The notes below the pieces were generated by a model, which was not told the origin of the DNA, did not search any database, and worked only from the letters and a program-made list of their open reading frames with translations. A stretch of DNA of 61,424 nucleotides. It comes from Elusimicrobiota bacterium. GTDB taxonomy: Bacteria > Elusimicrobiota > Elusimicrobia > FEN-1173. Below are positions 8,358 to 17,315 of the stretch, piece by piece. Both the position numbers and the translations under genes were made by a program. Every line of letters begins with the position of its first letter. Positions within the stretch are counted from its first letter, which is position 1. The DNA is taken from positions 1 to 61,424 of the forward strand of contig JAEURZ010000018.1 in NCBI GenBank assembly GCA_016788905.1. The letters are read 5' to 3'.

Positions 8358-9415
8358 CGAAACCATTCCAAGCGAAGGAGAGAACCAGAATCCACATTTC
8401 GATTGACTCGACGGCCGATCAATTTGGGAAGCCAATCGGGCGATAGTCCAGTACCCGGCCGAAGGATATCAACGGACAAGTGGTTCAACACTTCGCCTTT
8501 CACCAGGTCTCGTTTCGCCACCAAACTCCGCCGGGACATCCCTGCTGTTTCTTTTTCGGCTATAACCGGTTTCTTAACTCCATCCCCCATAGCCAAATGG
8601 ATGTCCCCTATCCCCTTGGACAAGGCTCTAAGTTCATCCGGTATTATAGAAATCTTTTGATCAGGGCCCGTGAGCGCACGATCCAATGTGAAATGTTTCT
8701 CAAGGATGGTGGCCCCCAAGGCGACCGCGGAGAGAGAGACGACAATTCCTTTTGTATGATCTGAAAAACCGACAGGGACATGAAATGTTTTTCGGAGCGT
8801 TTCCATAGCCATCAAATTCACATCCTTTGGTTCTGTGGGATAGGCGCTCACACAGTGAAGAAGAACGAGATTTTTATTCCCGGTCATTCGGACAGCGTGT
8901 ACTCCAGCACGCACTTCAGCCAGTGTGGCCATTCCTGTAGAGAGAATCATCGGTTTTTTTTTCTTCGCTACATAGGACAAGAATGGTAGGTTTGTCAGAT
9001 CACCGGAAGAAATTTTAAATGCACAAATTCCTAAATCGTCAAGAAAATCCGCGCTGGATTCATCGAACGGAGTTGATAGAAAAAGGATTCCCTGTCGTTG
9101 ACATTCCGAGAGTATGGAACGATAGATGGTCAGGGGAAGCTCCAACTTCTTAAGCATTTTGGCTTGAGACATTTCCCCACCTGTCCCATCTCGCTGGTAG
9201 AAAGCTGTTCGAGCACTTTTGGTCGTGAGCCTGGTTGTTTTAAATGTTTGGAATTTAATGGCATCTGCGCCAGCCCGTGCGGCCGCCTTCACAAGGCGCA
9301 TAGCCCGATGGGGACTTCCGTTATGATTAACTCCAGCTTCGGCAATTAAAAAACAACGTTTCCCCCTCCCGATCCGGTGAGGTCCAATGGTTAGAATGGG
9401 GTTACTTATTTTCAT
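8354..9415 (-). CDS. legI: Legionaminic acid synthase (NeuB family)
   Basis: The enzyme condenses the diacetamido-mannose sugar with phosphoenolpyruvate to form the nine-carbon acid. The 353-residue protein has the NeuB TIM barrel (LIAEAGVNHNG near residue 23, then DAIKFQTFKT and STPFDESSADFL). A C-terminal SAF/antifreeze-like domain starts at about residue 290 (SLVAKRDLVKGE...IGRRVNR). It shares ATGA overlaps with legF and legG. The NeuB superfamily is certain. The product (legionaminic rather than sialic or pseudaminic acid) is inferred from legB, legC and legG in the same operon. Confidence 0.9.
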   Translation of the reverse strand: MKISNPILTIGPHRIGRGKRCFLIAEAGVNHNGSPHRAMRLVKAAARAGADAIKFQTFKTTRLTTKSARTAFYQRDGTGGEMSQAKMLKKLELPLTIYRSILSECQRQGILFLSTPFDESSADFLDDLGICAFKISSGDLTNLPFLSYVAKKKKPMILSTGMATLAEVRAGVHAVRMTGNKNLVLLHCVSAYPTEPKDVNLMAMETLRKTFHVPVGFSDHTKGIVVSLSAVALGATILEKHFTLDRALTGPDQKISIIPDELRALSKGIGDIHLAMGDGVKKPVIAEKETAGMSRRSLVAKRDLVKGEVLNHLSVDILRPGTGLSPDWLPKLIGRRVNRNVDSGSLLRLEWFR

Positions 9416-10152
9416 TTTTTTTGACGAAACCAGTATTCGGCAAGGACGAGATCTTCTTCCGTATCGATATCGACACTGCGGGACCGCGGCATTCTACTCA
9501 CAGCAAAACGGGATAGAGCGAAAGGATTTTTTAAATGACTTAGTATGTTACGTTTTAAAGCGTATACGGCACCATTGAGGGCATAGACAGGGGGCGCGTC
9601 TTGTCGGCGCGTGCTTGCCTTTGGGTTTCCACACAAAGGACGGGCGAAAGGTTGTTTTTTGGAAGGAAGTTGAAGCATATTAAAATAGGGGTTATCATGG
9701 GATACCGTTACGGTTGCACATAAATCTGCGTTCAGCGCCCATAAACGACGAACGCACGCATCAATATCGCCCCCTGTACGCAACGGGGAGGTGGGCTGGA
9801 GAATGACAATAGTTTTAGGGATTTGAGATTTTTCTTTCTCCCAATAGGCCACAGCATGACGAATCGCCAGCCATACCGAACTTTTGTCTTTTGCCAATTC
9901 CGTTGGCCTCAGAAAAGGAACGGGGACTCCAGCATTTTTTACCACGCGAGCGATTCCGGGATCATCCGTGGAAATTATGAAATCTGTTACTGTTTTAGCT
10001 TTCCTGGCCGCGGAAACGGTATGGAGAATGAGTGGAATTCCCCCTAGCAAACACACGTTTTTTCCAGGCAAGCCTTTTGATCCCCCGCGTGCCGGAATGA
10101 TCCCGAGAACGGGAGTTTGAATCAGATTAGTTGTCCTTTTTTTATAATTCAT
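9412..10152 (-). CDS. legF: CMP-legionaminic acid synthetase (NeuA family)
   Basis: This cytidylyltransferase activates the nonulosonic acid with CTP for transfer. The 246-residue protein carries the IIPARGGSKGLPGKN motif (residues 18-32), LQPTSPLRT near 117 and DIDTEEDLVLAE near the C-terminus. All are typical of CMP-sialate/legionaminate synthetases. It is the first gene of the operon, behind a good promoter at 10176-10204. Its stop overlaps legI by ATGA. Confidence 0.9.
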   Translation of the reverse strand: MNYKKRTTNLIQTPVLGIIPARGGSKGLPGKNVCLLGGIPLILHTVSAARKAKTVTDFIISTDDPGIARVVKNAGVPVPFLRPTELAKDKSSVWLAIRHAVAYWEKEKSQIPKTIVILQPTSPLRTGGDIDACVRRLWALNADLCATVTVSHDNPYFNMLQLPSKKQPFARPLCGNPKASTRRQDAPPVYALNGAVYALKRNILSHLKNPFALSRFAVSRMPRSRSVDIDTEEDLVLAEYWFRQKK

Positions 10153-10175
10153 ATCGTTTAGAACTTTCTAAATAT

Positions 10176-10204
10176 ACTTTATGCCTCAAATGAGGTTCTG
10201 TCAA
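10176..10204 (-). promoter_or_regulatory. Sigma-70-type promoter of the legionaminic acid operon
   Basis: On the minus strand a consensus -35 box TTGACA (10199-10204) is followed by exactly 17 nt and a -10-like TAAAGT (10176-10181), about 25 nt before the legF ATG. The spacer holds the perfect inverted repeat CCTCA-TT-TGAGG, placed where a repressor could block polymerase. This suggests the leg operon is transcribed separately from the upstream glycan genes and may be regulated. Confidence 0.65.
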
Positions 10205-10261
10205 GGGGTGCCATTCTTCAAGTGAATTTCTCCCAAATAGAGAATTCAGGCTCTCCCCCAT

Positions 10262-11590
10262 TCAATCCAGCAAATGACGGTTTTTAAGCAAAAATTGCGA
10301 ACCTATACGAGATTGGAATGCCCCATGGTACCGGCTTGGGAGTGGAAACAAAGACCAAAATCGTTTTTGAAGTTCCTCGTCCTCTTCCGTATTCCTCCAT
10401 TTCCCCAGAAGACGATCGTCCATTTCCCGGGTCAGGGCCTCAATCTCATTAGAAGAATTCTCAACAACTTCAATTCCCAATCGAGCGTACGTTTCCTTTC
10501 GTAAATATTGAGTACCATTCGCGAGCTGAAATATTTCTCTGAAACGCAAGAAACGACGTTCACGCGTGAGCCAAAGTTTTTTGGGAATAAATAAATCCTG
10601 GGGCCCTTGACTAGGAGCTAGTTCCAGAGGAATAATGTTGGTATAAGCAATCGGACGTCGAAAGACACTCGCCACAGAATCAATTCCACTACCCGAACCT
10701 ACAAAAAACCGACAGTAAGCGCTAAGGAATATATCGAGGAATTCCGTTCTTTTTAACCTGGGATAATCAATTATCATTGGGTTTTTTGTTTTCAGACTCT
10801 CTTTAACAACGGCGCCCATTCGAATCGAAAATGTTCCTCTTCGACTCATTTCTTCAACGGCAGGGATATAGTTATTTATGCTGCAATCTCGGTAATCATG
10901 ATAACTGCAATCCTGATCAGGGTAAACCATCTTGAGGTATACCGAATCCCTTGCGTGGAAACATATAAATTGAGATCCGGGTGTTACACCCATCTTTTCA
11001 AGAGCACAAAATCCCTGTCGGATCTCTTCAGGTGTAAATTTTATATGAACATTTGTTCGAATGAGGAATCCTTCGATGTCCCGACTTCCGTAGGGCCGGC
11101 CCGCCAAGATATGAAATGCGTGATCCCCCCCCCCGGGTAAAAAACGATTAATTCTCTCCATGTAGCGAGTAAACCCTATTACATTCAATGTCCTTTCACA
11201 CATGATCTTCAGTTGGGTATTGCAAACGTCACCACTGTAGCTAAATACATCAATTGCCTTTATGGGATGAAGCCCCAGTTCCCTTTCACAAAGATAGAAT
11301 TCAATATCCGTTACAAAATGTCCGATGCGGTCACTAAACAATACTCCGAAACGAATCCATAATAACGGCCGAATCAATCTCACGAGAATTACTAGGAACA
11401 ACGCCAAGAGCCCCTTGATACATTTAAAGGCCAGGGACCTCCCACTTAACCATCCATGCCTTCTTATTAGTTGTGTCTCGCTGATCAATAATGTATTTGT
11501 TTTTTTAATGGCAATCCAAACACGATTTCTGAAATTTTCTGTTAAATTACGCATAGTGGAATATTTTAATATACATTGATTAACGAACAC
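10262..11590 (-). CDS. TIGR04372-type glycosyltransferase
   Basis: The protein has 442 residues, with one hydrophobic segment near residues 60-80. It contains blocks I associate with the TIGR04372 putative glycosyltransferases found in surface-glycan loci: FICFHARDSVYL, a DYRDCSINNYIPAVEEM block, and FFVGSGSGIDSVA where such enzymes usually bind the sugar nucleotide. The family role is predicted, not proven biochemically as far as I know. The start used is a GTG at 11590, preceded by AAGGG and overlapping the ABC gene by 11 nt. An ATG at 11554 is possible. It is the only clear glycosyltransferase here and the last gene before the leg promoter. Confidence 0.68.
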   Translation of the reverse strand: MFVNQCILKYSTMRNLTENFRNRVWIAIKKTNTLLISETQLIRRHGWLSGRSLAFKCIKGLLALFLVILVRLIRPLLWIRFGVLFSDRIGHFVTDIEFYLCERELGLHPIKAIDVFSYSGDVCNTQLKIMCERTLNVIGFTRYMERINRFLPGGGDHAFHILAGRPYGSRDIEGFLIRTNVHIKFTPEEIRQGFCALEKMGVTPGSQFICFHARDSVYLKMVYPDQDCSYHDYRDCSINNYIPAVEEMSRRGTFSIRMGAVVKESLKTKNPMIIDYPRLKRTEFLDIFLSAYCRFFVGSGSGIDSVASVFRRPIAYTNIIPLELAPSQGPQDLFIPKKLWLTRERRFLRFREIFQLANGTQYLRKETYARLGIEVVENSSNEIEALTREMDDRLLGKWRNTEEDEELQKRFWSLFPLPSRYHGAFQSRIGSQFLLKNRHLLD

Positions 11591-13349
11591 TTAACCCTTG
11601 AAGGTGCCCCATCCGATAAAACAGCCCTCTCTGATTCATCAATGAAGAATATGAGCCTTCTTCAGCGATTTTTCCATGCTGGAGGAGAATAATTTTGTCA
11701 GCATTAACGATTGTGGAGAGCCGATGAGCGACGGCTATGACTGTTGTCTCATGGGAGAGGGATTCCACCGCAGACTGAATCATCCTTTCCGAATGTGTGT
11801 CCAAAGAACTGGTTGCCTCATCAAGAATCAGAAGAAAAGGTTTCCGTAAGATTGCTCGAGCCAGGCTGATTCGCTGGGCTTGCCCACCGGACAATCGCAC
11901 TCCGCGATCCCCAACAAATGTGTCGAATCCTTGCGGTAGTTTTTCAATGAATTCGGTCGCGTTCGCGCGGCGGCACGCGGATCGGATATCATCTTCGCTT
12001 GCTTCCGCGTTGGCCCACAAGAGGTTGTCCCGGATGCTTTGATTGAACAGGACGTTTTCCTGGGGCACATATCCGATTCGACGGCGGTAGGAACCCACCT
12101 CGAATTCATGCAGCGGCACCCCATCCAATGTGATCCGGCCCCCGGTCGGCTCATGGAGAGCCATGAGGAGATCAACAAAAGTGGACTTGCCCGCACCAGA
12201 CTCCCCCACGATGGCGACGAACCGGCCCTTTGGGATTCGGAGCGTGATATCCGTTAAAATCGGCGGGCGGTCCGGGTAGGAAAAGGACACTTGATCAAGA
12301 ACGATCTCCCGCTCGAAAGAAACGAAGGGACGAGGCCCGGAGCGCTGAACCAAACGGCGCGCTTCTCCCCGCAAGCGCTCAATTTGCTCATACGCTGGGA
12401 GTAGGTTCTGGATATTGCTCTTATTCGATGCGAGATAGCCCACCTGGGGAATCATGTGGAGAAAGGCGAGCATCATCACTCCGATCTCCGAAAGGGGGAC
12501 CCCCAGGTGGCGGGAGAGCAGGAGGGTTAGGACAAGAATCCCCAATCCCAGCGGTTTGTAAGCGGCCGGGATGGCTTGGGTGAGCGTCTGAAACTTAATG
12601 GTCGCCTCGCAGTGTTTTTGGAACTCTCGGCGAAGGGCGTCAGAGTTTTTTTTCTGATTGCCATATCCCAGGACCACCTTAGCCCCCCCCAGACTGGCGT
12701 GGAGGAGCGCCATGGTTTCATTCGCTGTGTCCATGTTGGATTTTCCCAACCGGAAGGATATCTTCCCCAGCCGCAGGAAAGGCCAGGCCACCAGCGCCGT
12801 CAACCCCACGCAAAACAAGGTGATTTGCCACGAAATCGCGAGGGGAACGGCCATATAAGAGACCAGCCGGGCGCCAGCGATCAACAACAGCCCGATCCCC
12901 GAAAATGCGTTCCCGACCTGGACGACCGCGCTGGTGAAGGTGGTCAAGAGAGTTCCCTGGGAATTGCTGGAGAAGAAACTCCAACGGGCCGAAAAGAATT
13001 CGTCAAAGGCGTCCCCCATCACTTCACGAACAGCGGCGTATTTCGTCCGGAGAATTGAATGGGCGGCAAGAATGAACACCGCGCTAGACAATGCCTGAAG
13101 CGCCAGTAAGACGATCATCATGTTGCTCATTGTGGGCGTGAGGCCCACGCTGCGCAAAGTTTCAATAAAGCGCTGAGTGACGGGTCCTGCGGTCGAAAGG
13201 TTCGGGAGTGAAAAAAGGTCCACCACGGGGACCAACGTCAGCAGTGTCAGGGTTTCGAGACCCCCGGAAAGAAAGAGAAGAAAAACGCTGAGAAAAAATT
13301 CCCTTGGGAACCGCCTGCCCATCTCCCGAATGAAAACAATGGTCGTCAT
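11580..13349 (-). CDS. ABC exporter, fused permease and ATPase (MsbA/PglK-like)
   Basis: This 589-residue half-transporter has an N-terminal transmembrane domain (about 1-310, hydrophobic from residue 18). A C-terminal nucleotide-binding domain follows, with Walker A GESGAGKST (about 380), Q-loop YVPQENVLF, signature LSGGQAQR, Walker B LLILDEATSSLD and H-loop AVAHRLS. This is the architecture of MsbA and of PglK, which flips lipid-linked oligosaccharides. In a glycan locus without a visible Wzx flippase it is a good candidate for glycan or glycolipid export across the inner membrane. It overlaps the upstream methyltransferase gene by ATGA. The substrate is inferred from context only. Confidence 0.85.
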   Translation of the reverse strand: MTTIVFIREMGRRFPREFFLSVFLLFLSGGLETLTLLTLVPVVDLFSLPNLSTAGPVTQRFIETLRSVGLTPTMSNMMIVLLALQALSSAVFILAAHSILRTKYAAVREVMGDAFDEFFSARWSFFSSNSQGTLLTTFTSAVVQVGNAFSGIGLLLIAGARLVSYMAVPLAISWQITLFCVGLTALVAWPFLRLGKISFRLGKSNMDTANETMALLHASLGGAKVVLGYGNQKKNSDALRREFQKHCEATIKFQTLTQAIPAAYKPLGLGILVLTLLLSRHLGVPLSEIGVMMLAFLHMIPQVGYLASNKSNIQNLLPAYEQIERLRGEARRLVQRSGPRPFVSFEREIVLDQVSFSYPDRPPILTDITLRIPKGRFVAIVGESGAGKSTFVDLLMALHEPTGGRITLDGVPLHEFEVGSYRRRIGYVPQENVLFNQSIRDNLLWANAEASEDDIRSACRRANATEFIEKLPQGFDTFVGDRGVRLSGGQAQRISLARAILRKPFLLILDEATSSLDTHSERMIQSAVESLSHETTVIAVAHRLSTIVNADKIILLQHGKIAEEGSYSSLMNQRGLFYRMGHLQGLSVR

Positions 13350-14557
13350 TGTTTCTCAAATACCGAATAATGAACAGGCATCCCCCACATCCCGGTGAAC
13401 CCAGCATCGGTGTTACAAAATATCTTCAGGGCGTGCACATCTCCCGCAACCAATAGGTCCAAAATACTTTTAACACTCACGATCGACAGCAAAGCTTTCT
13501 TCCGGTCTGAGGGACGAGCGTAGAGCACTTCGTCCTCAACCCAGCGACTCAAATCCGCCAAGTAACTTTTTAATTCCTTGACCGCCTCCTCATTAACATT
13601 GTCGATTAATCCATCCACAAGGTGAAGCGTCTTTTCAAGACACGTTTCCAACGATGGACGAACCGAAAAGAGCGGGACACCAAAAAAATGACTGACGCGA
13701 CTCCGATGAAGAAAGGCTTTCGTAGAATCCAATTGCTCAAGCGCGGAAACCCGCTTTTTGTGCCAACCCAATTCCAACGCATTTCGATAGAAAGGCCAAG
13801 AGGAATATAGGGTAAATCCGCTAGATGACATTTTTCGACAAAGGTCGTAGGGCTCGAAAAGGAAATGCAAACGAACAAATGGATTTTCAATCACATCCAT
13901 CACCCACGATTCAAAGGAACGCGTATGGGGGATGGAATTCCATTTGGCCAAATATAGATCACGCGCCGATCGATTGGCCTCTATTCCCGTTAGCCGACGA
14001 ACATGATTGTGAATGACGCGAAGGAACAATTCAAAAAAACTCCCATATTTTTCCATGTAGGAGAGGATTACCACTCCCCCGGGCTTGAGCAGGAACGAAA
14101 ATAGATCCATCCATTGTTTTTCAGGACGAACCGTGTAAATAAAACCTTCCGCATCCACCACATCATATTGGCTTTTCTGATCCCCTGGCGCATGGAAAGC
14201 CGTCACATTGGATTCGCTTAACCCCGCTATTTGATGAGAAAGGTTAAATCTATCAAAATAGTCCAGCAAAACTGGATGCGCATTTTTGTTGGGCTCAACC
14301 AAAAAACAAGACGCACCCCACGTCGCAAAAGCGAGGGCATTTTCCCCGCTATCGGGTCCAAATTCAATGAGGCGGGCCCCCTGGAAAAATCGCGGGGCGG
14401 GTAAGGAAAGACGTTCAGTAAAAAACTTTCCCCTTTCCTTCTGGTGTTTTTCGAGATCGTCCCCTGAGGTGAACCGACAGTAGGTGGGCAAAATGATCTG
14501 GTCCCGATAATAGTCGATCAGACTCCCATAGGGGTTGGAAAACGAACTCACGGTCAT
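13346..14557 (-). CDS. SAM-dependent methyltransferase-like protein, glycan locus
   Basis: The protein has 403 residues. The middle N-terminal region has a class I methyltransferase core: LIEFGPDSGENALAFA resembles the SAM-binding glycine motif, CFLVEPN the acidic ribose-binding strand, and LLKPGGVVILSY the post-core strand. The last third (after residue 260) has no motif I recognise. It is coupled by ATGA to the genes on both sides, between a sugar C-methyltransferase and the ABC exporter, so it probably modifies the glycan or its lipid carrier. The acceptor cannot be named. Confidence 0.65.
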   Translation of the reverse strand: MTVSSFSNPYGSLIDYYRDQIILPTYCRFTSGDDLEKHQKERGKFFTERLSLPAPRFFQGARLIEFGPDSGENALAFATWGASCFLVEPNKNAHPVLLDYFDRFNLSHQIAGLSESNVTAFHAPGDQKSQYDVVDAEGFIYTVRPEKQWMDLFSFLLKPGGVVILSYMEKYGSFFELFLRVIHNHVRRLTGIEANRSARDLYLAKWNSIPHTRSFESWVMDVIENPFVRLHFLFEPYDLCRKMSSSGFTLYSSWPFYRNALELGWHKKRVSALEQLDSTKAFLHRSRVSHFFGVPLFSVRPSLETCLEKTLHLVDGLIDNVNEEAVKELKSYLADLSRWVEDEVLYARPSDRKKALLSIVSVKSILDLLVAGDVHALKIFCNTDAGFTGMWGMPVHYSVFEKQ

Positions 14558-15807
14558 ATTATTTTAATCCCCGGCATTCCCATGATAATAAAATGTCCCC
14601 CCCTTTCTAAATATTCTTTATTTTTCCGAATAATACCTTCCGAATATCTCCACGCCAAGAGAAGAACATGAGTGGGCATCCGTTGGCACAACTGATCTGG
14701 CGGGTAAACCGGGATGTGAAAACCAGGACTAAATAAGCCCTGCTTGACGGGATTGTCGTCAACGATAAAATCAATAAAAGAACCAATCCCAAAATGATAC
14801 AGGAGGGTGGTCCCGGTGATACACGCACCATACGCGGCAATGGAATTCCCTTGAACTTTCAATTTTTTGAGAATGGACAGAAGAGCGTCCTTCTCATGGG
14901 ATACCTTTCCCGCGAAGGATCGGAAAATGTCTGGGTGAAAAACACCCAATTCATTTTCTTCCGCAATTAATGCCTTGACCGCTGGAGATACGGGCCGAGG
15001 CCCCCCTCGCGGCTGAACATAATAGCGCACGGACCCTCCTTTGGTGGGAACTTTGAGAACATCCACTAGTTCCAAACCGTGCCGTTCAAAGAAATCCCTC
15101 AACGGCCTCACCGTGAAGCTGGAAATATGTTCATGATAGATAAAATCGAACACCATATTCCGCAGTATATCGGGAAGGTAATAACTCTCCATTACAAAAA
15201 TTCCCGAAGAGGACAAAAGCGCCCGAATTCCTTCCGTGAGATCAACGAGGTTGTCGATGTTGGCGAACATGTTATTGGCAGTGATAATGGAGGCGGGGCC
15301 GCGCTCCTGGCGGAGGCGAATCGCCACCTCGTGGGTAAAGAAAATTGGAAGGGTCTCGATCCCGGATGTCGTGACCCGTTGGGCGAGCTCCACGGCAGGA
15401 TCAACTCCGAGGACACGAAGTCCTCGCGCTTTAAAGAAACCAAGCAAAAGGCCATCGTTGCTCCCCAAATCCACGACCATCGATCCCGGAGGAGGAACCC
15501 ATCGCCCTAAAACGTCCTCTACATACCTCCGAAAATGGTCCCCCAACCCTTCCGAACTTGCCGTCACATACAGATAGTCTCGATAAAGAATCCTGGGATC
15601 GATCACGTCTCGCAACTGGGCCAAACCACATTCCCGGCATAGGAAAAGGTCGATGGGATAGAGCCTCTGTTGTTCACCAAGGCGGCTGGACGGAACAAAT
15701 GCGTCTCCGATCGGGGAGGGTTCAAGCTGAAGAGCCAGAACAAACGATTTGCTCCCGCACAAACGACACTCCTTTCGTCGATAAAGAGAGGACGACGGGG
15801 GGATCAC
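14554..15807 (-). CDS. Sugar C-methyltransferase (TylC3/NovU-like, zinc-binding)
   Basis: The 417-residue protein opens with a zinc-binding motif region (CRLCGSK at 14-20 and CRECGLAQL near 57). A SAM-binding core follows (VVDLGSNDGLLLGFFK, about 110-125), then a C-terminal domain with the AAYGACITGTTLL pattern. This three-part layout is that of NDP-sugar C-methyltransferases making branched deoxysugars. A second gene of the same layout lies at 17312-18523, with an SDR and a cupin between, so the locus probably makes a C-methylated deoxysugar. It is ATGA-coupled at both ends. Confidence 0.8.
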   Translation of the reverse strand: MIPPSSSLYRRKECRLCGSKSFVLALQLEPSPIGDAFVPSSRLGEQQRLYPIDLFLCRECGLAQLRDVIDPRILYRDYLYVTASSEGLGDHFRRYVEDVLGRWVPPPGSMVVDLGSNDGLLLGFFKARGLRVLGVDPAVELAQRVTTSGIETLPIFFTHEVAIRLRQERGPASIITANNMFANIDNLVDLTEGIRALLSSSGIFVMESYYLPDILRNMVFDFIYHEHISSFTVRPLRDFFERHGLELVDVLKVPTKGGSVRYYVQPRGGPRPVSPAVKALIAEENELGVFHPDIFRSFAGKVSHEKDALLSILKKLKVQGNSIAAYGACITGTTLLYHFGIGSFIDFIVDDNPVKQGLFSPGFHIPVYPPDQLCQRMPTHVLLLAWRYSEGIIRKNKEYLERGGHFIIMGMPGIKII

Positions 15808-16577
15808 GAACGGGTTACCTTGATCCTGCCCAAAGGGGTTAATGAGCGCGCCAGCGACTCATGGGCTTGAATCGAGACCCCTCCATCCACAACAAGATCC
15901 TGACCCGTAATGAATGAAGCTTTTGGACTACATAAGAAATCGACCGTCGAGGCGATTTCTTTCATTGTTCCGATTCGGCCCAACGGGATAATGGTCTTAT
16001 AGAACGCAGTAAATCCGGGGTGTCGTTGGTAAAATTTTTCAGATTCCGCTTTGACCACCGGCCCAGGCGATACGGAATTCACTCTGATTTTTTTGGCGCC
16101 AAACTTCACGGCGTAATACCGGACCATTTGAGTCAAACCCGCCTTGGCCACATGGTAGCCAACGGATTGCTCTCGAGCGATGAAATGATTGGCGATGGAG
16201 CTGATCACCACAATGGCCCTTTCCCCGGCAGGATCAAAATAATCTCCTGTTCGTTCCAAAATTTCTCGGGTCGCCGTTAGACTCACTTGGAGCTCTCCCA
16301 TCCAATCGTCCTTAATACCCCGGTAACGTTGAAAAAAAACTAGGGAAGACAATGCCCCCCTTCGACGAATAATATCCGCCATGAGTGGGCCCAAACTTCT
16401 CCCTTCGGTTAAATCCGTTCTCCAATGGTCCACCCTTAATAATCGCCGGTCAATCGCATTGGCCGAATGACGACCAACTACGGAGACGAATCGATCACCG
16501 TGCTCTGACCACATGTCAACAAGAGCCCGACCAATGCCTCTTGTCCCACCAATAATCAGCGAATGCTTCTTCTGCAT
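15804..16577 (-). CDS. SDR-family oxidoreductase
   Basis: This classical short-chain dehydrogenase of about 257 residues has an N-terminal IIGGTRGIGRAL NAD(P) site, an ISSIA strand, the catalytic YHVAK and an NSVSPGPV motif, ending in a GQDLVVDGG pattern. It is probably a ketoreductase acting on a keto-sugar, or a PtmA-like enzyme; I cannot decide. The frame extends to a TTG at 16601. The ATG at 16577 has an AGAGGGGGGG ribosome site just upstream and is the better start. The stop overlaps the next gene by ATGA. Confidence 0.78.
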   Translation of the reverse strand: MQKKHSLIIGGTRGIGRALVDMWSEHGDRFVSVVGRHSANAIDRRLLRVDHWRTDLTEGRSLGPLMADIIRRRGALSSLVFFQRYRGIKDDWMGELQVSLTATREILERTGDYFDPAGERAIVVISSIANHFIAREQSVGYHVAKAGLTQMVRYYAVKFGAKKIRVNSVSPGPVVKAESEKFYQRHPGFTAFYKTIIPLGRIGTMKEIASTVDFLCSPKASFITGQDLVVDGGVSIQAHESLARSLTPLGRIKVTRS

Positions 16578-16745
16578 GGCCCCCCCTCTTTTCCTTTCCA
16601 ATCAAATCAAGATTATTAAGCCTTACCGTAATCAGTTCGAGAATGTCTTTTTTTCTTAAAAATGAAATAGGAAATCATCAATACCGCTGTGGTCAACTTA
16701 AAAGCGAAGTCAGGGAGAGGAAAAGAACATTTCCCCAAGATTCGA

Positions 16746-17315
16746 TTAAGTTTTCTTCGGCTTCCTCTTCAACAATTTATTACCTGTTGATGCATAGAAT
16801 CTATTAATTTCTGCCTCCAACATCTTCATGAAAATTCGTTGTTCGTTTTTGGCTTTCGGGCCTGGGGCCCACGGGGCAAAAACAGTGTTCTCCCGCCGGA
16901 AAGGCCCCGTTGTCACTTCGTGAAATACGAAGGTCTCCGAACGGATGACAAGAGTATGGAACCTTGAGTCGTTTAACCGACAGTAGAAAATCCGACCGGA
17001 TGCATTGTCTCCCAGCGGAAGAACCCCGGTGAGACAACCTCGAATATCAAAAAAAAGAAGATCGGCAACTCCTTCAATGACGTGATAGGATTCTGGTTTA
17101 TTTTGATGTCGATGGGGTTGGACATAGGCCCCCTTCGTATGGACGATCAACATTTCGTGTAGTCGATTTTTAATATTGGGGTGAGTACACAAGCGTGACC
17201 TTCCAATCCTTGCGTTCAGACCAATTCTTTTTAATCGGACAATTTCATCCCCCCCTACACAAACAGGTGAACGAACTGCAAAATAGACACCGGGGCTCGA
17301 CCGTTTCATGATCAT
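16746..17315 (-). CDS. WbuC-type cupin metalloprotein
   Basis: The protein of about 189 residues matches the WbuC family of O-antigen loci, which have a single cupin fold of unknown exact reaction. The metal-binding histidines are in PHRHQNKPESYHVIEG (about residues 69-85). The later block ends with the FHEVTTGPFR motif typical of the family. The ATG at 17315 overlaps the upstream methyltransferase stop as ATGA and has GGAAG upstream. A second ATG two codons later is possible. A 168-nt gap follows before the SDR start, so the SDR group may have its own start signal. Confidence 0.75.
   Translation of the reverse strand: MIMKRSSPGVYFAVRSPVCVGGDEIVRLKRIGLNARIGRSRLCTHPNIKNRLHEMLIVHTKGAYVQPHRHQNKPESYHVIEGVADLLFFDIRGCLTGVLPLGDNASGRIFYCRLNDSRFHTLVIRSETFVFHEVTTGPFRRENTVFAPWAPGPKAKNEQRIFMKMLEAEINRFYASTGNKLLKRKPKKT

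Noticed and set aside
10205-10261. Hairpin-like AATTCTC...GAGAAATT before the leg promoter as a terminator
   Set aside because: Imperfect stem and no T-run; it may be chance.
16616-16735. Short hydrophobic frame (TTAVLMISYFIFKKKRHSR) in the gap between the WbuC-type and SDR genes
   Set aside because: No convincing start or ribosome site; a membrane-like peptide of this length is not enough evidence. A possible weak promoter in the same gap (TTGACC with no good -10) was also dropped.
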